Positions 33,808 to 42,878 of a stretch of DNA of 53,469 bases are shown here, piece by piece; positions within the stretch are counted from its first letter, which is position 1, and each line of letters starts with the position of its first letter. Source of the DNA: Rhodanobacter sp. (GTDB lineage Bacteria > Pseudomonadota > Gammaproteobacteria > Xanthomonadales > Rhodanobacteraceae); NCBI GenBank assembly GCA_004298505.1, contig SCRO01000028.1, positions 1 to 53,469 of the forward strand, written 5' to 3'. Made by a program: the position numbers and the translations under genes. The notes under the pieces are model-generated. The model was given only the letters and a program-made list of their open reading frames with translations, was not told where the DNA came from and did not search any database.

Positions 33808-34215
33808 TCAGGCCGGGGCCGCGTCGGGATCGTCCCCGACGGCCTGCGCGTGGCTTTCGGCAGCACCCAGGCAGACGATACCGGCGACGATGACGATGGC
33901 GCCCAGGACGCGAGGCAGCGTGAGGTGTTCGTCGAACAACCAGATCGACAGCAGCATCACCGACACCACTTCTAGATGCGAAGCGGCGAACGCGGGGCCG
34001 ATCGGGGCGTGCTTGAGCAGGGTCATCCAGGTGAAGAACGCACCGATGTAGCCGACCACGGCGCCATAGACCCAGGGCTGGCTGAACACACGCAGCAGCC
34101 ATGCGACGCTGGCCTGCACCGGCAGTGCCTGGGTGCCGGCGTACTTGAAGCTGATCTGCGCCAGCGTGTCGAACGCCATCAGCAGCAAGAAACCGAACAG
34201 GTAGAAGCGTCTCAT
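33808..34215 (-). CDS. Half-size DMT/EamA-type permease, subunit 1
   Basis: This 135-residue membrane protein has four hydrophobic helices and the EamA/SMR-like ending VLGAIVIVAGIVCLGA. A charged C-terminal tail follows. With its overlapping neighbour it forms a pair of half-size permeases, similar in layout to the ArnE/ArnF flippase subunits. The start overlaps the neighbour's stop by 4 bases (ATGA). A likely role is moving a small amphipathic product or a lipid-linked sugar across the inner membrane. The substrate is inferred from context only. Confidence 0.8.
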   Translation of the reverse strand: MRRFYLFGFLLLMAFDTLAQISFKYAGTQALPVQASVAWLLRVFSQPWVYGAVVGYIGAFFTWMTLLKHAPIGPAFAASHLEVVSVMLLSIWLFDEHLTLPRVLGAIVIVAGIVCLGAAESHAQAVGDDPDAAPA

Positions 34216-34589
34216 GCGGCCAGTCCCACGATCGCCACGCCGAGCGTCACCAGCAAGATGCCGATCACGCGCAGGCGGGTCAACTTTTCGCCGAACAGAA
34301 AACGTCCGGCGACCATGACCGCCACGATGTTGATCGAACCAAGCAGTACACCCTCGGACAGCGGGATCAGCGACAGGAACGCGATCCACACCAGGAACTC
34401 GATGACGTAACCGCCCACGCCCAGCCATAGCCATGGTCGCGCTGCCATGTATTTCCAACGCGCCAGCCCGTCGCCTGCGGCGCGATCGCCAGCGGCCGCC
34501 TTGAACGCCAGCTGGCCACCGGTGTCGAGGATGACATTGAACAGCCACAAGCCGGCGACCAGAGCGGAAATGGAGCCGTCCGTGGGCAT
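34212..34589 (-). CDS. Half-size DMT/EamA-type permease, subunit 2
   Basis: This 125-residue protein has four helices and the SMR/EamA pattern: SALVAGLWLFNVILDTGGQLA at the start, PLSEGVLLGSINIVAV in the middle and GILLVTLGVAIVGL at the end. It is paired with the next gene by an ATGA overlap, which suggests an obligate heterodimer. Only 2 bases separate it from the alpha/beta hydrolase stop, so all four genes (hydrolase, two permeases, DegT) form one transcript. Confidence 0.8.
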   Translation of the reverse strand: MPTDGSISALVAGLWLFNVILDTGGQLAFKAAAGDRAAGDGLARWKYMAARPWLWLGVGGYVIEFLVWIAFLSLIPLSEGVLLGSINIVAVMVAGRFLFGEKLTRLRVIGILLVTLGVAIVGLAA

Positions 34590-34591
34590 GT

Positions 34592-35431
34592 TCAGGCCGC
34601 GATGCGCTGGCTGCTGCTGTCGCCGGCGACGAGGCGGTCGAAGAACGCCGCCGAATGCTCGATCAGGGTGCGCCGCTGCTTGTCGATCGTGATCATGTGG
34701 TAGCTGTCGTCCAGCAACAGCAGCTCGGTCGGCGCGCTGACCTCGCGCATCACCAGTGCGGCATTCTTCATGCTGGCCACGTCGTCGTTGCTGGCGTGGG
34801 CCACCAGGCAGGGTGCACTCACCTGTGGCAGCTGGCGACGCACGATCGCGGCCAGGCGATACATTTCGGCGAGCGAGTACCAGGGGTTGCCGGGCAGGCC
34901 GGCAGCCGCGCTGTCGCCACCGAGCATCGCGGCGCTGATCTGCGCGCGCAGGCGTTCGTCGCGGATGCCGTACGGTGGCTGTTCCATGAAGCTGCGGCCG
35001 CGGCCGATGCCCAGCGTCTTCAGCAGCGGCAACATGAACGACAGCCGCGCCAGCCGCGGAATGCTCCAGCCGTCGTAACGGAACGTGGCCCCGTACACGC
35101 CGACTCCGGTGATCTGCTGCGGACGATCCGCGGCCAGTTTCAGCGCCAGCAGCGCGCCCATCGACAGTCCGCCGACGAACAGGTGATCGACCCTGCCCAG
35201 CATGTCGTTGGCGGCCTTCTCGACGCTGGCATACCAGTCGCGCCAGCCGGTGGCGAGCAGGTCATCGACATCGCCGCAGTGCCCGGCCAGTTGCATGCCA
35301 TGCACGCTGAAGCCGGCGCGGTGCAGCCCCTTGCCGAGCAGGCGCATTTCCATCGGCGTGCCGGTGAGGCCGTGGATCAGCAGTATGCCGCTGCGGCCAC
35401 CCTCGAAGAAAAAATCGGTTTGCTGGATCAC
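34592..35431 (-). CDS. Alpha/beta hydrolase (carboxylesterase/lipase-like)
   Basis: This 279-residue cytoplasmic hydrolase has the oxyanion-hole loop LLIHGLTGTP at 17-26 and the nucleophile Ser90 in VGGLSMGAL. An acidic residue lies in HASNDDVAS and the catalytic His in DDSYHMIT near the C-terminus. It resembles the carboxylesterase/monoacylglycerol-lipase-like group. Likely substrates are short acyl esters or thioesters. It heads the four-gene unit ending with the DegT enzyme. Given the acyl carrier protein nearby, an editing or release thioesterase role is possible but unproven. Confidence 0.85.
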   Translation of the reverse strand: MIQQTDFFFEGGRSGILLIHGLTGTPMEMRLLGKGLHRAGFSVHGMQLAGHCGDVDDLLATGWRDWYASVEKAANDMLGRVDHLFVGGLSMGALLALKLAADRPQQITGVGVYGATFRYDGWSIPRLARLSFMLPLLKTLGIGRGRSFMEQPPYGIRDERLRAQISAAMLGGDSAAAGLPGNPWYSLAEMYRLAAIVRRQLPQVSAPCLVAHASNDDVASMKNAALVMREVSAPTELLLLDDSYHMITIDKQRRTLIEHSAAFFDRLVAGDSSSQRIAA

Positions 35432-35493
35432 GCGCTTGCCTGTGCCTTGGATGGTTGTTCGACCAGGCCAAATAATGCCAGCGGGCGGTTTCC

Positions 35494-36456
35494 TCAGTCT
35501 TTCGGCGCCGGTTTTACACTGCTGCCGTCAAAGCGCACGGTGACGCGCTGGCCGATGCGCAAATCGTGCGGCTGGTCGAACACCAGCACGCATTCCACCG
35601 TGCGGGCATTGGCGCGAACCTGCGGGTCGTTTCCCAGCGTTTCGGGGCCATAGACCTTGCCGATGCGCAGGACGTGCGCGCTCCAGTGCGCGCCGGGGTC
35701 GCCACCGTTGCTTGAGACCTCCGCGTGCATTCCCGGTTTGACCATGCCGACAAAACTCTCGTTGAGCTCGGCCCGCACGATGCGCGGCTTGTTCGGCAGC
35801 AGGGTGAACAGCGGACCGGATGATGGCGACACGCTGGCACCGCGTTGCGCGGTGACTTTGACTACGTCGGCGTCGAATGGCGCCAGCAGGCTGCGTTGCT
35901 TCAGCTCGAAGCGGGCTTGCTCCAATTTCTGGCGAGCCATGTCCAGTGCGGCGCGGGCGCCTTGCCGCTCGGCCTCGAGCTGGGCAGCGGCCTCGCGGGC
36001 GTCGTCGGCGCTTTGACCGTCGCCCGCACCGGCGGCTGCCGCCGCGCGCAAGCGCCCGGCACGCTGCTTGGCTGCCGCCAACTTGACGGCCAGCAGCCCG
36101 ATTTGTGCGTGTGCCTGTTCCAGTCCGGCCTGCGCCGCATCCACTGCAAGCGTGGCCGGGCGCGTGTCCAGTTGCGCGAGCAACTGCCCCTGCTTGACAT
36201 GATCGCCTTCATGCACGGCAACCTTGGCCAGGATGCCTTCGCGCGGCATCGCCAAGGCCAGCAACCCCCCTTCGATGTCGATCCGCCCTCGTGCCACGGC
36301 AACGTATGCGGAGGGAGCCGTGGCGGCCGAGGTCGGCTCGGGTGCGTGCGAACAGGCGCCCAGCAACAGCGAGAGGTCGAGCGCGATAGCGCCCAGTCGC
36401 AGGTCCGGGCGGCGTGCCGGGCGGGTCGGGAAGAGGGCACTGCGGCAAACCTTCAT
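35494..36456 (-). CDS. HlyD/MacA-type periplasmic adaptor, lipoprotein
   Basis: This 320-residue adaptor has a lipobox (LLLGAC) near residue 36. Split lipoyl halves follow (GILAKVAVHEGDHVKQGQLLAQL and SLLAPFDADVVKVTAQRGASV) around a coiled-coil hairpin of about 100 residues that is rich in Ala and Gln (residues 100-200). A beta-barrel domain with RIVRAELNESFVGMVKPG follows. It bridges the ABC permease to TolC. Its start overlaps the ATPase stop (ATGA), and it is the last gene of the four-gene efflux operon. Confidence 0.88.
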   Translation of the reverse strand: MKVCRSALFPTRPARRPDLRLGAIALDLSLLLGACSHAPEPTSAATAPSAYVAVARGRIDIEGGLLALAMPREGILAKVAVHEGDHVKQGQLLAQLDTRPATLAVDAAQAGLEQAHAQIGLLAVKLAAAKQRAGRLRAAAAAGAGDGQSADDAREAAAQLEAERQGARAALDMARQKLEQARFELKQRSLLAPFDADVVKVTAQRGASVSPSSGPLFTLLPNKPRIVRAELNESFVGMVKPGMHAEVSSNGGDPGAHWSAHVLRIGKVYGPETLGNDPQVRANARTVECVLVFDQPHDLRIGQRVTVRFDGSSVKPAPKD

Positions 36457-37205
36457 GATGGAATTCCGTGATTGTCGATGGCCGACGCGGCGGGGCGCCG
36501 ATCGCTGAGGATGCGACCGTCTTCCATGGCCAGGACCCGGTCGGCATGCATGACCAGGCGTGGGTCGTGACTGACGCACAGCACGGTGGTGCCGTGGACG
36601 CTGGCAATGCGGTGCAAAATGTCGATGATCATCTGGCCGTTGACGGCGTCCAGCGCGCTGGTCGGTTCGTCGGCGAACAGCAACTGGGGCTCCTTGGCCA
36701 GTGCGCGGGCGATCGCCACCCGTTGTTTCTCGCCACCGGACAGTTCGGCCGGGCGCAGGCGCATGCGATGCGCCAGGCCGACCTCCTCCAGCGAGAGGCG
36801 CGCGCGGTGCCGGGCCTCGTCGCGCGACAAACCCATGTGGTTGAGCGGCAACTCGACCTGCTCGAACGCACTCAGCGCGGGAAACAGGTTGAAGCCCTGG
36901 AATACGAAGCCGGTGTGTTCCAGGCGAAATCGCTCCAGCGCACGCAGATCGAGCTGGCCGAGTTCGCTGCCGAGCGCCTGCACCCGACCGCTGTCGACCT
37001 TCTGCAAGCCACTCAAGATCGACAGCAGGGTGCTCTTGCCGCAGCCGGACGGTCCGGCGATCAGGGTCAGCTCGCCGGCGTCGATATCCAGGGTCAGGTT
37101 GTGCAGCACCTGGGTGCGCAGGTTGCCGGAGACGAATGCCTTGCTCACACCGATCGCGCGAAGTGCGATTTGATCCGCAGCAGGTGCGGTTGCCGGGTCA
37201 TGCAT
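36453..37205 (-). CDS. MacB/LolD-type ABC transporter ATPase
   Basis: This 250-residue ATPase has Walker A GPSGCGKST at 51-59, the Q-loop VFQGFNLFPALS near 101-112, the signature LSGGEKQR at 155-162, Walker B LLFADE at 175-180 and a VSHDPR switch His. It fits the LolD/MacB/DevA group that powers FtsX-type mechanotransmission rather than direct transport. The start at 37205 is the only one that keeps the frame. It lies 5 bases downstream of the permease gene and overlaps the adaptor gene. Confidence 0.93.
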   Translation of the reverse strand: MHDPATAPAADQIALRAIGVSKAFVSGNLRTQVLHNLTLDIDAGELTLIAGPSGCGKSTLLSILSGLQKVDSGRVQALGSELGQLDLRALERFRLEHTGFVFQGFNLFPALSAFEQVELPLNHMGLSRDEARHRARLSLEEVGLAHRMRLRPAELSGGEKQRVAIARALAKEPQLLFADEPTSALDAVNGQMIIDILHRIASVHGTTVLCVSHDPRLVMHADRVLAMEDGRILSDRRPAASAIDNHGIPS

Positions 37206-37210
37206 GATCA

Positions 37211-38341
37211 CTACCTCAGCAACGTGGCGGGGTCGACGCGGCGCAGGCTGCGCATCGCGGCCAGTCCGGAGACTGCGGCCAGGCCCATCACCAGCAGGAT
37301 GCATGCCAGCGCGGCGGGGGCATTCAGTACCACGGGCACGTCCTGGCTGTGAGCGAGCAGCAGCATCACGATACCGAATACGCCGGCACCGAGCAGGCCC
37401 AGGGCGCCAACCCAGAACGCCTGTTCGAGCACCACCCGGCGCAGTGCCGCGACGCCCACGCCGAGCGCATTGAGTGTGGCGTATTCGCGTACCGAGCCGT
37501 TGACCGCGGCGATCAGGGTCTGGCTGGTGATCACCGCGCCAACCAGGAACACGATGCCGGCCAGAAACAGCACGCCGGCACCCGCGCCGGTGTCGAACAA
37601 CCAGTACAGCTCCGAGCGGCGTGCGAAATCGCGGGCACTCCAGGCGGTATACGGCCCGAATGCCTTGTCGCCGCGCAGCCGTTGCGCGACGGCATCGGCC
37701 TGGCGGGGGTCGCGCAACCTGGCCACCAGATAGGTCGGCCCGATGTCGTCGACGTCGCTGTCCAGCCGGCGCGCGGTATCCAGCGAGCACAACACATTGA
37801 CGCCGCCCAGTGCCCGCAAGCCGCTGGCCACGCCGACCACATGCACCTGATGACCGTTGATGGTGGCGATCTGGCCCAGCCCGACGCCGAGCTGGTCGAG
37901 GGCCGAACGGTCGACCACGATCGCATCCGGTTCGGCGAGCCGTGCACGTAGCGCCGGCGGCAACACGCGGGAGAACATCAGGCCGTCCGCCGCCGGATCG
38001 ATGCCGGAGACGAACACCGAGACGCCGCCTGTTTCGTGTGGACCACGCCAGTCGCCATCGACCCAGATGTAGGGTTCGATCTGCGTCACCGCAGGATCCA
38101 GCAAGATGCGCGATTCCACGTCTGCATCGATGGAACGGCCCGAACCCACGTTCTGAGTGCCCGGGTAGCCCACCCACACATCGGCCGACGAACCGGTGAT
38201 GTACAAGCTGGTAGCGCCGAAGATGCCCAGCACCAAGGCGATCTGCAACAGTTGCAACAGGCCGGCGAAGCCGACCGCCAGCATCGCCGGCAGGAAGCGG
38301 CGCCATTCGTAGATCAGGGTCTTGCGGGCGAGGGCCACCAT
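37211..38341 (-). CDS. FtsX/DevC-type ABC permease
   Basis: This 376-residue permease has one N-terminal helix (about residues 18-43), a periplasmic domain of roughly 210 residues and three C-terminal helices. The FtsX region is AGIVFLVGAVITSQTLIAAVNGSVREYATLNALGV, with an ending RRVDPATLLR that is typical of the family. It drives a periplasmic adaptor and TolC to expel a substrate from the periplasm or outer leaflet. The start shares one base with the TolC stop. The family includes exporters of lipids, glycolipids and macrolides. Confidence 0.9.
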   Translation of the reverse strand: MVALARKTLIYEWRRFLPAMLAVGFAGLLQLLQIALVLGIFGATSLYITGSSADVWVGYPGTQNVGSGRSIDADVESRILLDPAVTQIEPYIWVDGDWRGPHETGGVSVFVSGIDPAADGLMFSRVLPPALRARLAEPDAIVVDRSALDQLGVGLGQIATINGHQVHVVGVASGLRALGGVNVLCSLDTARRLDSDVDDIGPTYLVARLRDPRQADAVAQRLRGDKAFGPYTAWSARDFARRSELYWLFDTGAGAGVLFLAGIVFLVGAVITSQTLIAAVNGSVREYATLNALGVGVAALRRVVLEQAFWVGALGLLGAGVFGIVMLLLAHSQDVPVVLNAPAALACILLVMGLAAVSGLAAMRSLRRVDPATLLR

Positions 38342-39807
38342 CAGCGGGGTGACCTGTCAGCGCTGCGGGCGGATTCGGGTGACGCGGTCGGAGCGGTCTG
38401 CGGTACCTCGGCAGACGGCAGCGGCGCGCCACCCAGGGCCTTGAACAGCGCCACATAGGCCAGGCTGTGTCCGGCGCGGGCGTCAGCCAGTTCCAGCGCC
38501 GCCTGATCGGCGGCAATATGGCTTTCCGTGCGATCGAGCGGGCTGGCCAGATGCAATGCCTGCCGGGTTTGCACAGACTGGTCGACGCGCTGCAGTGCCT
38601 GCCAGGCGAGCGCGTTCTGCCGTTCGCGCTGCTGCTGTTGCTGCAGGCTGCCCATGGCGCTCTCAACCTCGGCCACGCCCTGCAGCACGGCCTGCCGATA
38701 GGCCAGCACACTGGCTTTCAGCTCATGATCCCTGGCGTGTTTGGCGGCCAGTCGGATGCCCCAGTCGAACAATGGAATATTGATCTCCGGGCCGAGCGAG
38801 ACAATGCCACTGGGGCCACGGCCGAATCGGCCGTTGTTGTCGATGTCGGTGGCCCAGTCGATCGAGCCACCGATGCCGAGGCTGGGAAAGAGATCGGCAT
38901 GGGCCAGGGCCTGCGCCCCGGCGGCCTGCAGCACGTTCGCTTCCGCGCGGGCAATCTCGGGGCGGGTGCGCACGAGGTCGGCCGGGGTGCTGTCGAGCTG
39001 CCACGGTCCCAGTTCGGGTGGGGTGCTAGGCTGCAACCAGGCCGGGTCGGGGTGGTTCTGACCCAGCAGGACGGCCAGGCGCTGGGCACTGGCGTTGATG
39101 GCCTGTCGTGGCACGGCCAGCGCGGCCCTCGATTGTGCGAATGCAGCCTGCGCCTGATCGACTGCACTGGCGGAGACCAATTGCAGATGCTGGCGCACCT
39201 TGAGCAACTCCCATTCGTGCTGACGGGCCTGACTGATTCCGGACAGCAGTTGTTCCTGTTGTTGTGCGGTGCGCAACTCGATCCACTCGCGGACGACTTC
39301 GGCCACCAGGGAAACCTGGACGGTACGAAGGTCGGCGACGCCAGCATCCAGCGCAGCTTGCGCCTCGCGACGTGTTCCCTCGGATCGTCCAAACAGACCG
39401 AGCTCCCAGTTGGCATCGAAGCCGACCAGGAAGTACGACGCGCTCGCGCTCGGATCAACCACGTCGTTGGTACTTATCTGCAGTGAAGGCAGATATTTTG
39501 CCTCGGCGGTATGGTGCAGGGCGCGGACGGCGCGCAGTCGTTCCACCGCCTGGGCGACATCGAGATTGTCGGTCAAGGCGTGATCGACCAATGCATCGAG
39601 TTCGGGATCGGCAAAAGCATGCCACCACCCATGCAGATCGCTGGCCTTGGCCCGGTCCGAGCCGACCTTGTGCTGCCATTGCGCAGGCACGGGTGGGGTC
39701 AGCCTTGGCAGCGATGTGGCGCAGCCGGCCAGTGCGAGCAATAAAGCACTGAGCAGGCACGCGCGCAGCCGGCGGGCAGGGGGCAGCTTGCTCAATCGAA
39801 GCGACAC
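38341..39807 (-). CDS. TolC-family (NodT-like) outer-membrane lipoprotein
   Basis: This 488-residue outer-membrane factor has a lipobox LLALAGC near residue 28. It then shows the NodT-type WWHAFADPELDALVDHALTDNLDVAQA motif and the RPEIARAEANVLQAAGAQALAHADLFPSLGIGG repeat. It forms the exit duct of the ABC pump. It is the first gene of the operon. The gap 39808-39987 before it separates it from the kinase gene. A long Ala/Ser/Pro-rich C-terminal tail follows the last helix. Confidence 0.9.
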   Translation of the reverse strand: MSLRLSKLPPARRLRACLLSALLLALAGCATSLPRLTPPVPAQWQHKVGSDRAKASDLHGWWHAFADPELDALVDHALTDNLDVAQAVERLRAVRALHHTAEAKYLPSLQISTNDVVDPSASASYFLVGFDANWELGLFGRSEGTRREAQAALDAGVADLRTVQVSLVAEVVREWIELRTAQQQEQLLSGISQARQHEWELLKVRQHLQLVSASAVDQAQAAFAQSRAALAVPRQAINASAQRLAVLLGQNHPDPAWLQPSTPPELGPWQLDSTPADLVRTRPEIARAEANVLQAAGAQALAHADLFPSLGIGGSIDWATDIDNNGRFGRGPSGIVSLGPEINIPLFDWGIRLAAKHARDHELKASVLAYRQAVLQGVAEVESAMGSLQQQQQRERQNALAWQALQRVDQSVQTRQALHLASPLDRTESHIAADQAALELADARAGHSLAYVALFKALGGAPLPSAEVPQTAPTASPESARSADRSPR

Positions 39808-39987
39808 AGTGGGTATTTTTTCATGGCAATGCTACGGTGCACAGGCACCTGTTCGGGTTCGTTGATGACCATCGTGCGTTATTGTGATGATGGAGCCTTT
39901 GTATATTCTGATGGCACCAGACCGGATCAGCCAGTTGCTTTGGTCAGGCGGCCATGCCGGATGCGGTGAACGATGCGTCGATCGGCT

Positions 39988-41403
39988 TCATGTCGGGTGC
40001 GACACGGGCGAAATCGGTGGTGGGAAGTGTACTTCCACGCGCAAGCCATGTTCTTCACCGAGCCGGTAAGTCACCGTAGCATGGTGTCGTTCGACGATGC
40101 GTTGAACGATTGCCAGTCCCAGTCCGCTGCCTTCTTCGTTGTTGCCGGCTGCGCGGAAAAAGCGCTCGCTCAGCCGCGGCAACAGTTCGGGGGGCACGCC
40201 CGGGCCGTTGTCCTCGACACTGAGGCAGACGCCTCCATCGACTTCCGCCTGCAGGTTGACCGTGACGGTGCTGCCGCGGCCTGCGTAGCGCACCGCGTTG
40301 TCGATCAGGTTGTCCAGCAAATCCAGCACGCTGGAAGCGTCGCCAAGGATACTCAACGGCTGCCCGTTGCACGCGTAGCCGAGATCCACTCGGGCACGGA
40401 TCGCCTCATGCACACGCTGGGATACCGCCTCGGGGATCAACCGGCCCAGGTCGAGCAGGTGAGGTTCGTCGTCATCCAGCGGCGAGGCCTGGGCACGGGT
40501 CAGCGCCAGCAGTTGCGATGACGTGCGGGCGGCGCGCTTGGTCAGGCGCTGGATGTGGGCGAGGGCATCGGTCATGGTTTCCGGGCGCGGATCGGCAAGC
40601 GCGCGGTCGACGTGCAGGCTCAGTCCCGTCAGCGGCGTGCGCAATTGGTGCGCGGCATCGGTGATGAAGCGATCGTGCAGGGCCAGCATGTCGCGCAAGC
40701 GGCTGAACAGGGCGTCGATGGTGCGCGTCAGTGGCAGAATCTCCTGCGGCACATCGGGACCGCCGATCGGCGTCAACTCGTGCGAGCGCGCGGCCAGTCG
40801 CGCCGTCAGCGGATCGAGTACACGCAGGCCGCGGCCCACGCCGAACCAGACCAGCGACAGCACGCAGACGATCAGCGTGGTTTGCACCAGGATCGACAGC
40901 AACAGGATTTCCCTGGCCTGCTGGTGGCGATCGTGCAGGGTTTCGGCGACGGTGACGATCAGGCTGTCCGATGGGTCGAGAGGGTTGGTCGTGCGCACCT
41001 CGGACGCCCGCAACGGATGCCCGTTCAAACGTGTGCTGTAGAGCGTCGGCGAGTCGTCCTGCGGTGGTGGATCCGGAGCGGCAGGTAAGTGGGCGCTGCC
41101 GGCGAGCAGGCCGTGCCGGTTGCTGCTGACGCGGAAGTAGTTGTGACCTTCGCGGTCGTACTCGAGCAGAAAGCGTGCCTGTGGACTCAGCTGGCTGCCC
41201 AGTTGCTTGTCGCCGAGCATATTCGCCAGCATCACAGCGTCGTCGCTGAGGTCCCGGTCGTGGACCCGGTTGGCGTAGGTCAGCGCCACGCCGTAGGTCA
41301 GCAGCGCATCCAGGAGCAGCAGGATCGCCATCGGAATCAGCAGCACGACCAGCAGGCGTCGGCGCAGACTGGGGCGGCGTGGCACGACAACCTCCGCGCT
41401 CAT
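39988..41403 (-). CDS. Sensor histidine kinase (QseC/TctE-like)
   Basis: This 471-residue kinase has a first membrane helix at 17-43 and a periplasmic region of about 120 residues of the 2CSK type. A second helix lies at 166-189, followed by a HAMP region. The phospho-acceptor is His252 in TDAAHQLRTPL. The ATPase domain has NLIDNAVRYA, VEDNGPGVPP and GSGLGLAIV. Its start overlaps the regulator stop (ATGA). It sits just downstream of its regulator and upstream of the ABC efflux operon on the same strand, so it probably controls that pump. Confidence 0.92.
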   Translation of the reverse strand: MSAEVVVPRRPSLRRRLLVVLLIPMAILLLLDALLTYGVALTYANRVHDRDLSDDAVMLANMLGDKQLGSQLSPQARFLLEYDREGHNYFRVSSNRHGLLAGSAHLPAAPDPPPQDDSPTLYSTRLNGHPLRASEVRTTNPLDPSDSLIVTVAETLHDRHQQAREILLLSILVQTTLIVCVLSLVWFGVGRGLRVLDPLTARLAARSHELTPIGGPDVPQEILPLTRTIDALFSRLRDMLALHDRFITDAAHQLRTPLTGLSLHVDRALADPRPETMTDALAHIQRLTKRAARTSSQLLALTRAQASPLDDDEPHLLDLGRLIPEAVSQRVHEAIRARVDLGYACNGQPLSILGDASSVLDLLDNLIDNAVRYAGRGSTVTVNLQAEVDGGVCLSVEDNGPGVPPELLPRLSERFFRAAGNNEEGSGLGLAIVQRIVERHHATVTYRLGEEHGLRVEVHFPPPISPVSHPT

Positions 41404-42089
41404 CCGGGATCGCCTGCGGATGCGCCGGCCTCTTCGAGCAGATAGCCGAGGCCGCGGATCGTGCGCACGCCGGTGCCGCTGCCTTCCAATTTGCGGCGCA
41501 GGCGATGGATCGCGATGTCCAGCCCGTTGTCGGTCAGCTCCTGGTCCCAGTCGCACAGCGCCTCGATCAATTGCGCGCGGCTGGTGACCCGCTCGGGCCG
41601 CAGCGCCAGCGCCTCCAGTAGGCCGAATTCGCGCGCGGTCAATTCCAGCGGTACCTGATCGATCCAGGCGCGGTGACCGGGGATATCCAGTCGCAGGCTG
41701 CCGATGACCAGTTCGGGCTTGCCCTGGCTGCCCAGCCGGCGCAACAGGGCCCGCACGCGGGCCTCGAATTCGGCCAGCGCGAATGGTTTCACGAGATAGT
41801 CGTCGGCGCCCAGGTCGAGCACGCGGATGCGCTCCGCCAGGCCATCGCGCGCCGTCACCACCAATACCGGCATGCCGTTGCCGCGGCTGCGCAGGCGCTG
41901 CAACACTTCGCTGCCGTCAAGCGCAGGCAGGCCCAGGTCCAGTACTAGCAAATCATAGTCGTGATCGCGCAGCGCGGCATCGGCCAGATTGCCGGCAGCC
42001 ACGTGATCCACGGCATGCCCGCCATGGCGTAGTGAGGCGCAGATACCCTCGGCAATGGAAGCGTCGTCCTCGGCCAGCAGAATGCGCAT
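41400..42089 (-). CDS. OmpR/QseB-family response regulator
   Basis: This 229-residue regulator has a receiver domain with EDD at 7-9, Asp51 in LVLDLGLPALDG and Lys in YLVKPFAL. The winged-helix domain ends in VRTIRGLGYLLEE. It belongs to the QseB/TctD-like branch. It is the first gene of a two-gene unit with the kinase. The likely targets are the adjacent efflux operon and itself. No clear direct-repeat binding site was found upstream. Confidence 0.93.
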   Translation of the reverse strand: MRILLAEDDASIAEGICASLRHGGHAVDHVAAGNLADAALRDHDYDLLVLDLGLPALDGSEVLQRLRSRGNGMPVLVVTARDGLAERIRVLDLGADDYLVKPFALAEFEARVRALLRRLGSQGKPELVIGSLRLDIPGHRAWIDQVPLELTAREFGLLEALALRPERVTSRAQLIEALCDWDQELTDNGLDIAIHRLRRKLEGSGTGVRTIRGLGYLLEEAGASAGDPG

Positions 42090-42137
42090 CAGGAGTTTCG
42101 ACTCGGTACGTGATGGTTTCTCGCGAAACCCGACTCC

Positions 42138-42173
42138 GCGCTGTCATGCCCATTTTCGCTGGAACGACAGCGC
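42138..42173. repeat. REP-like hairpin between GNAT and regulator genes
   Basis: GCGCTGTC at 42138-42145 pairs perfectly with GACAGCGC at 42166-42173 around a 20-base internal part that contains GCCCATTTTCGCTGG. A second small hairpin (TCGAGG/CCTCGA) lies near 42187-42201. They may end the GNAT transcript. No other feature is seen in 42090-42326. Confidence 0.45.
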
Positions 42174-42326
42174 CAGAGAGGTCCTTCGAGGTTTCCTCGA
42201 GTGTGGCTGACCCGGCCTTTGGCGGCAAATCTATGGTGCGGCAGGCGCTTGAGCAGACCATGCGCACATGCGGGAGTTCCGCTGGCGGCTAGTGCCGCAT
42301 GCGGGGCGCGCGTCGCTCGGGCTCGC

Positions 42327-42872
42327 TCAGGCGTAGGCGCTGCGTTGCTCGCGGTGCGGCGGGTAGTAGGCGAATACGTGGCTGTTGCTGCCGTAGAAAT
42401 CCATGTTCTCTATGTGCTCGCCGCCGAGGCGTTCGGCCACTCGGTCCGAGGCTTCGTTGCCGATGCGCACGAGGCTGATCACGCGCGGCGCATGCAGCTG
42501 ATTCCAGGCGAAATCCAGCACGGCATTGCCGGCTTCGGTGGCGTAGCCCTGGTGGCGATATCCCGGTTTGAGCATCCAGCCCATCTCCAGATCGGGCCAG
42601 CCGTCGGGATGCATCAGGCCGGCGCGGCCGATGAACTCGCCACTGTCCTTCAACTCCAGCGCCCACATGCCACAGCTGCGCAATTGCCAGTGGCCCAACA
42701 GCATCGCCAGCGAACGCCAGGCGTTGGTGCGATCCAGCGGCTGACCATCGCCGATCCAACGCGTGCTGTCCGGATCGGCCAGCATGGCGGCGTAGTCATC
42801 GAAGTGCCGCTCGGTCAACGCAGTCAGGCGCAGTCGCGCCGTTTCAAGGGTGGGAATCTCCAACATCACCAT
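42327..42872 (-). CDS. GNAT-family N-acetyltransferase (RimJ/RimL-like)
   Basis: This 181-residue protein matches the RimJ-type acetyltransferase_3 group. It starts with EIPTLETARLRLTAL. GWMLKPGYRHQGYATEAGNAVLDFAW supplies the acetyl-CoA pyrophosphate loop (RHQGYA), and RIGNEASDRVAERLG is the later family motif. It transfers acetyl from acetyl-CoA to an amine on a protein N-terminus or small molecule. The gene is 6 bases downstream of the SET-domain gene and probably co-transcribed. The substrate is unknown. Confidence 0.87.
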   Translation of the reverse strand: MVMLEIPTLETARLRLTALTERHFDDYAAMLADPDSTRWIGDGQPLDRTNAWRSLAMLLGHWQLRSCGMWALELKDSGEFIGRAGLMHPDGWPDLEMGWMLKPGYRHQGYATEAGNAVLDFAWNQLHAPRVISLVRIGNEASDRVAERLGGEHIENMDFYGSNSHVFAYYPPHREQRSAYA

Positions 42873-42878
42873 CAGCCA

